7,974 nucleotides of DNA, taken from JALHTV01 sp049510055 (lineage in GTDB: Bacteria > Planctomycetota > Phycisphaerae > SM23-33). Positions 6,575 through 7,974 of this stretch are shown here, in pieces (within the stretch, counting starts at the first letter, position 1; the number at the start of each line of letters is the position of its first letter). The notes beneath the pieces were generated by a model. That model was not told where the DNA came from. It saw only the letters and a list, made by a program, of their open reading frames with translations, and did not search any database. The position numbers and the translations under genes are program-made. The stretch spans positions 1-7,974 of the forward strand of contig JBEKZI010000093.1 of assembly GCA_049510055.1 (NCBI GenBank), in the 5' to 3' direction.

Positions 6575-6659
6575 GCCTAATGCCCCACAGGCAAATCCAA
6601 ATGCCCAGGGCCACCGGCCGCGCAATCGCAATGGAAATGGAACTTGCCGCGTTCTTCAT
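6543..6659 (-). CDS. Possible small hydrophobic protein or leader peptide (38 residues)
   Basis: An ATG at 6659 opens a 38-residue frame ending in TAG at 6543-6545. It begins MKNAASSISIAIARPVALGI, continues with a Trp- and Cys-containing hydrophobic stretch (WICLWGI) and ends in a basic tail (RHAPGARNGPR). Residues 8-27 could form one membrane segment, though Arg14 interrupts it. A promoter candidate (6669-6697) ends only about ten bases before the ATG, so the message would be nearly leaderless; no clear Shine-Dalgarno is visible. A strong terminator follows 27 bases after the stop. It may be a small membrane protein with its own terminator, or a leader peptide whose last codons overlap the antiterminator segment. 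The family is not recognised, and the frame could be chance. Confidence 0.35.
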   Translation of the reverse strand: MKNAASSISIAIARPVALGIWICLWGIRHAPGARNGPR

Positions 6660-6668
6660 AACGAACTT

Positions 6669-6697
6669 CTTCTACTCGGACCCCAGCCCATCGTCAA
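6669..6697 (-). promoter_or_regulatory. Candidate sigma70-type promoter of the small leader unit
   Basis: On the - strand TTGACG (6697-6692) and TAGAAG (6674-6669) are separated by exactly 17 bases. The matches are five of six and four of six to the -35 and -10 consensus. Transcription would begin near 6662, just before the 38-codon frame. The TTGACG box and 17-base spacer are the same as in the + strand candidate at 1366-1394. Confidence 0.4.
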
Positions 6698-6714
6698 ACC
6701 AAAATCTCCACTTC

Positions 6715-6734
6715 GCCGGCTTTCCTGAGCCGGC
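6715..6734 (-). terminator. GC-rich hairpin just after the UbiE-like methyltransferase
   Basis: Seven perfect pairs (GCCGGCT with AGCCGGC) close a six-base loop, starting seven bases after the stop codon of the gene at 6741. Only a weak T run follows (ATTTTGG about 16 bases on), so it may be a poor terminator or a 3'-end stabilising hairpin. Confidence 0.4.
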
Positions 6735-6740
6735 TAGCGG

Positions 6741-7403
6741 TTAGTCCTTCTTCAAGACCAGACAGCACAGGACGCCGACGAAGCGAACGTCGCCGGCGGA
6801 GAATTTGCTCCCGGCCGGTAGGGATCGCAGCTCATCAACCTCGTAGAACGGTTCCTCGAACGAGTGCAGCCACAGCAGCGTGAATCGCACGCGGCCGAAG
6901 TCGCGCCTGGCCTGCTGGGCGACGTCCGGCGGGAGTTTCCGCACCAGGTCGTACAGCAGCGCGTAGCCGCCCGGCTTGAGCACGCGATGGATCTCGTTCA
7001 AGTCGGCGGCCGGGTCCTTCCAGTGATGCATGACGCCCGTGGACACCACCGCCTCGAAACTGTCGTCCGGAAACGGCAGGCTCGCCGCCGCGGCCTCGAT
7101 GATCTCGATAGCCGCCGATCCGCTGGCCTGCGCGACGTTCTTCCTGGCCTGGGCGACCATGCCCGACGAGATGTCCACGCCGACCACCGTACCCCGCTTC
7201 CCGACTAACTGGGCGGCAGGGATCGCCACGAAACCTGTCCCTGTGGCGATGTCTAACACCCGCTCGTCGGGCTGAGGAGCCGCGAGCCGAACAAGTCTGT
7301 TGGCCAGCCGAGCATGAGTCTTGCTGCGGGTATAGTCGGTGCGAGCGTCAAAGTGTTTTGCAATTGCCTGTTTGTACTCATCAAGGACCATCGGTGTAGC
7401 CAC
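6741..7403 (-). CDS. UbiE/Methyltransf_11-type SAM-dependent methyltransferase
   Basis: The 220-residue class I methyltransferase has clear UbiE/COQ5-like motifs. Motif I is VLDIATGTGFVAI (49-61), VVGVDISSGMVAQAR (73-87) ends strand 2 with its acidic residue, SLPFPDDSFEAVVSTGVMHH (108-127) covers motif II, and EIHRVLKPGGYALLYDL (137-153) is motif III. The N-terminal ARTDYTRSKTHARLANRLV stretch (20-38) is a helical cap. The acceptor is not identifiable; the resemblance to menaquinone/ubiquinone enzymes lies in the SAM-binding half only, and no quinone gene is nearby. The start is GTG at 7403, supported by AGGAAGG six bases upstream; the ATG at 7391 has no such site. The serpin gene ends 95 bases upstream on the same strand. 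Confidence 0.9.
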   Translation of the reverse strand: MATPMVLDEYKQAIAKHFDARTDYTRSKTHARLANRLVRLAAPQPDERVLDIATGTGFVAIPAAQLVGKRGTVVGVDISSGMVAQARKNVAQASGSAAIEIIEAAAASLPFPDDSFEAVVSTGVMHHWKDPAADLNEIHRVLKPGGYALLYDLVRKLPPDVAQQARRDFGRVRFTLLWLHSFEEPFYEVDELRSLPAGSKFSAGDVRFVGVLCCLVLKKD

Positions 7404-7409
7404 GTAACG

Positions 7410-7416
7410 CCTTCCT
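7410..7416 (-). promoter_or_regulatory. Ribosome binding site supporting a GTG start
   Basis: AGGAAGG on the - strand lies six bases before GTG at 7403. The in-frame ATG twelve bases later has no Shine-Dalgarno, so the GTG is preferred. Confidence 0.7.
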
Positions 7417-7479
7417 GATCAATTTTTGACCATCACGCTGGCCAGCCAGAGGATTTGCGCCGCGCTCGAGAGAATCGCG

Positions 7480-7501
7480 TAGCGCACTGCGCGCAGCGCT
7501 A
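7480..7501 (-). other. Palindromic hairpin overlapping the serpin stop codon
   Basis: TAGCGC and GCGCTA (six pairs) enclose ten bases that contain a smaller self-complementary core (TGCGCGCA). The serpin TAG stop is part of the stem. No T tract follows on the - strand, so it is not a typical intrinsic terminator. The surrounding 7404-7498 gap is rich in short GC palindromes and has no clear promoter. Confidence 0.35.
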
Positions 7502-7974
7502 GTTCGGATTGACCAGCATACCAATGAACAGTAGTGCGTGAGTCGCGTCATCGCGAATCGCATAAAAGAACGGACGATTCATGATCATCGTAGCGGTCGG
7601 CGCCATTACAATGGTCGGCGTGACCGTGACGGTCGTCGCGGCGGCCGCAGTCGTACCGGCTTCATCGACCTCGACGACAGTCTCATGCTCGACGTCGGAA
7701 ATGTAGAGCTGCTGCGTCGCTGAAATGCCGGAGAAATCGGCTGCGGACCGACTGAACGCTACGCCCATGCCCAGTGTGGAGAGCGGCGCGATCAACGTGT
7801 CGTGCCAGGTTGTCGTGAACTTGGGCAGACCCACGCTCAACGTCGTGATCTGCAGTTCGGCGATCAAGGAATCGATGCTGTCGGCCGTGAGGCCGCCCAC
7901 CAGATTGGATAGGTTGGCGCCGGCCGCCGGCAACAGGATCAATAGGCTCATCGTTCCCTTCTGACCATAAGGAA
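7499..7974 (-). CDS. Serpin (serine protease inhibitor), C-terminal part; 5' end outside the window
   Basis: This is the last 158 or so residues of a serpin, a suicide inhibitor that traps proteases by inserting its cleaved reactive loop into a beta sheet. The frame stays open to the window edge and reads PYGQKGT before MSLLILLP, matching the serpin strand that normally reads PY...LSMLILLP, so the ATG at 7951 is internal. Family marks counted from that Met are LPKF (42-45), LGMGVAFS (60-67), ADFSGIS (71-77), LYISDVEHETVVEV (82-95), the hinge EAGTTAAAAT (97-106) and the signature MIMNRPFFYAI (122-132), ending FIGMLVNPN. A full serpin is about 370-400 residues. The hinge has Thr at P14 and Ala at P12-P9, the pattern of inhibitory members. 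The gene looks less GC-rich than its neighbours by eye. Bacterial serpins are patchy, which fits horizontal gain. A signal peptide, if any, lies outside the window. Confidence 0.92.
   Translation of the reverse strand, partial: PYGQKGTMSLLILLPAAGANLSNLVGGLTADSIDSLIAELQITTLSVGLPKFTTTWHDTLIAPLSTLGMGVAFSRSAADFSGISATQQLYISDVEHETVVEVDEAGTTAAAATTVTVTPTIVMAPTATMIMNRPFFYAIRDDATHALLFIGMLVNPN
7580..7663 (-). other. Serpin reactive-centre loop
   Basis: This segment encodes the loop from the P17 glutamate (hinge EAGTTAAAAT) to just before NRPF. Counting from Gly at P15 puts P1 at the Thr of TPT. Counting back from NRPF, as in alpha-1-antitrypsin, puts P1 at Met in IVM-AP. The loop is therefore about three residues longer than that reference, and the target protease cannot be assigned with confidence. 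Confidence 0.7.

Noticed and set aside
6443..6631. 62-codon - strand frame with a TTG start crossing the terminator
   Set aside because: It runs straight through the strong terminator hairpin and into the methyltransferase ribosome site, and has no ribosome site of its own.
7499..7951. A complete 150-residue gene starting at 7951
   Set aside because: The upstream codons up to the window edge continue the serpin core strand in frame, so the Met is internal and the gene is merely cut by the window.

Overview
The window is GC-rich bacterial chromosomal DNA. Low-complexity Ala/Pro/Thr/Gln tails with repeated ATQPA motifs on two exported proteins, together with a secreted HtrA-type protease and a PDZ lipoprotein, are the style of Planctomycetota (Phycisphaerae-like). 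That assignment is an inference from protein style only; no rRNA or marker gene is present. No tRNA, rRNA, CRISPR array or insertion sequence was seen.

Left half, + strand (1-5195): an intrinsic terminator near 67-103 closes an operon lying off the left edge. Next comes a membrane-anchored UshA-type metallophosphoesterase (199-1266) in which the normally conserved GNHE histidine is Gly. A 200-base gap with a sigma70-like promoter candidate leads to a two-gene operon: a periplasmic HtrA/Deg serine protease with an intact His-Asp-Ser triad (1467-2870), and 19 bases later a lipoprotein (2890-5130). The lipoprotein looks like two tandem trypsin-fold domains that have both lost the triad, followed by two PDZ domains. 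A strong intrinsic terminator (5163-5195) ends this operon.

Right half, - strand (5204-7974), read right to left: the C-terminal part of a serpin running off the window edge (7499-7974), a UbiE-like SAM methyltransferase with a GTG start (6741-7403), a 220-base stretch that looks like a self-contained regulatory leader or small-gene unit, a second SAM methyltransferase (5691-6446) and a GNAT acetyltransferase (5204-5638). The last two probably form an operon.

The leader stretch (about 6486-6697) holds a promoter candidate, a possible 38-codon reading frame, a hairpin whose ten-base loop is a perfect complement of the 5' side of the next hairpin, and that next hairpin, a textbook intrinsic terminator. 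This is the layout of a transcription attenuator in front of the methyltransferase-acetyltransferase pair.

The two points most worth pursuing are the active-protease/pseudoprotease pair in the envelope and this putative attenuator. The serpin and HtrA lie about 4.6 kb apart on opposite strands, and nothing in the sequence shows that they act together.
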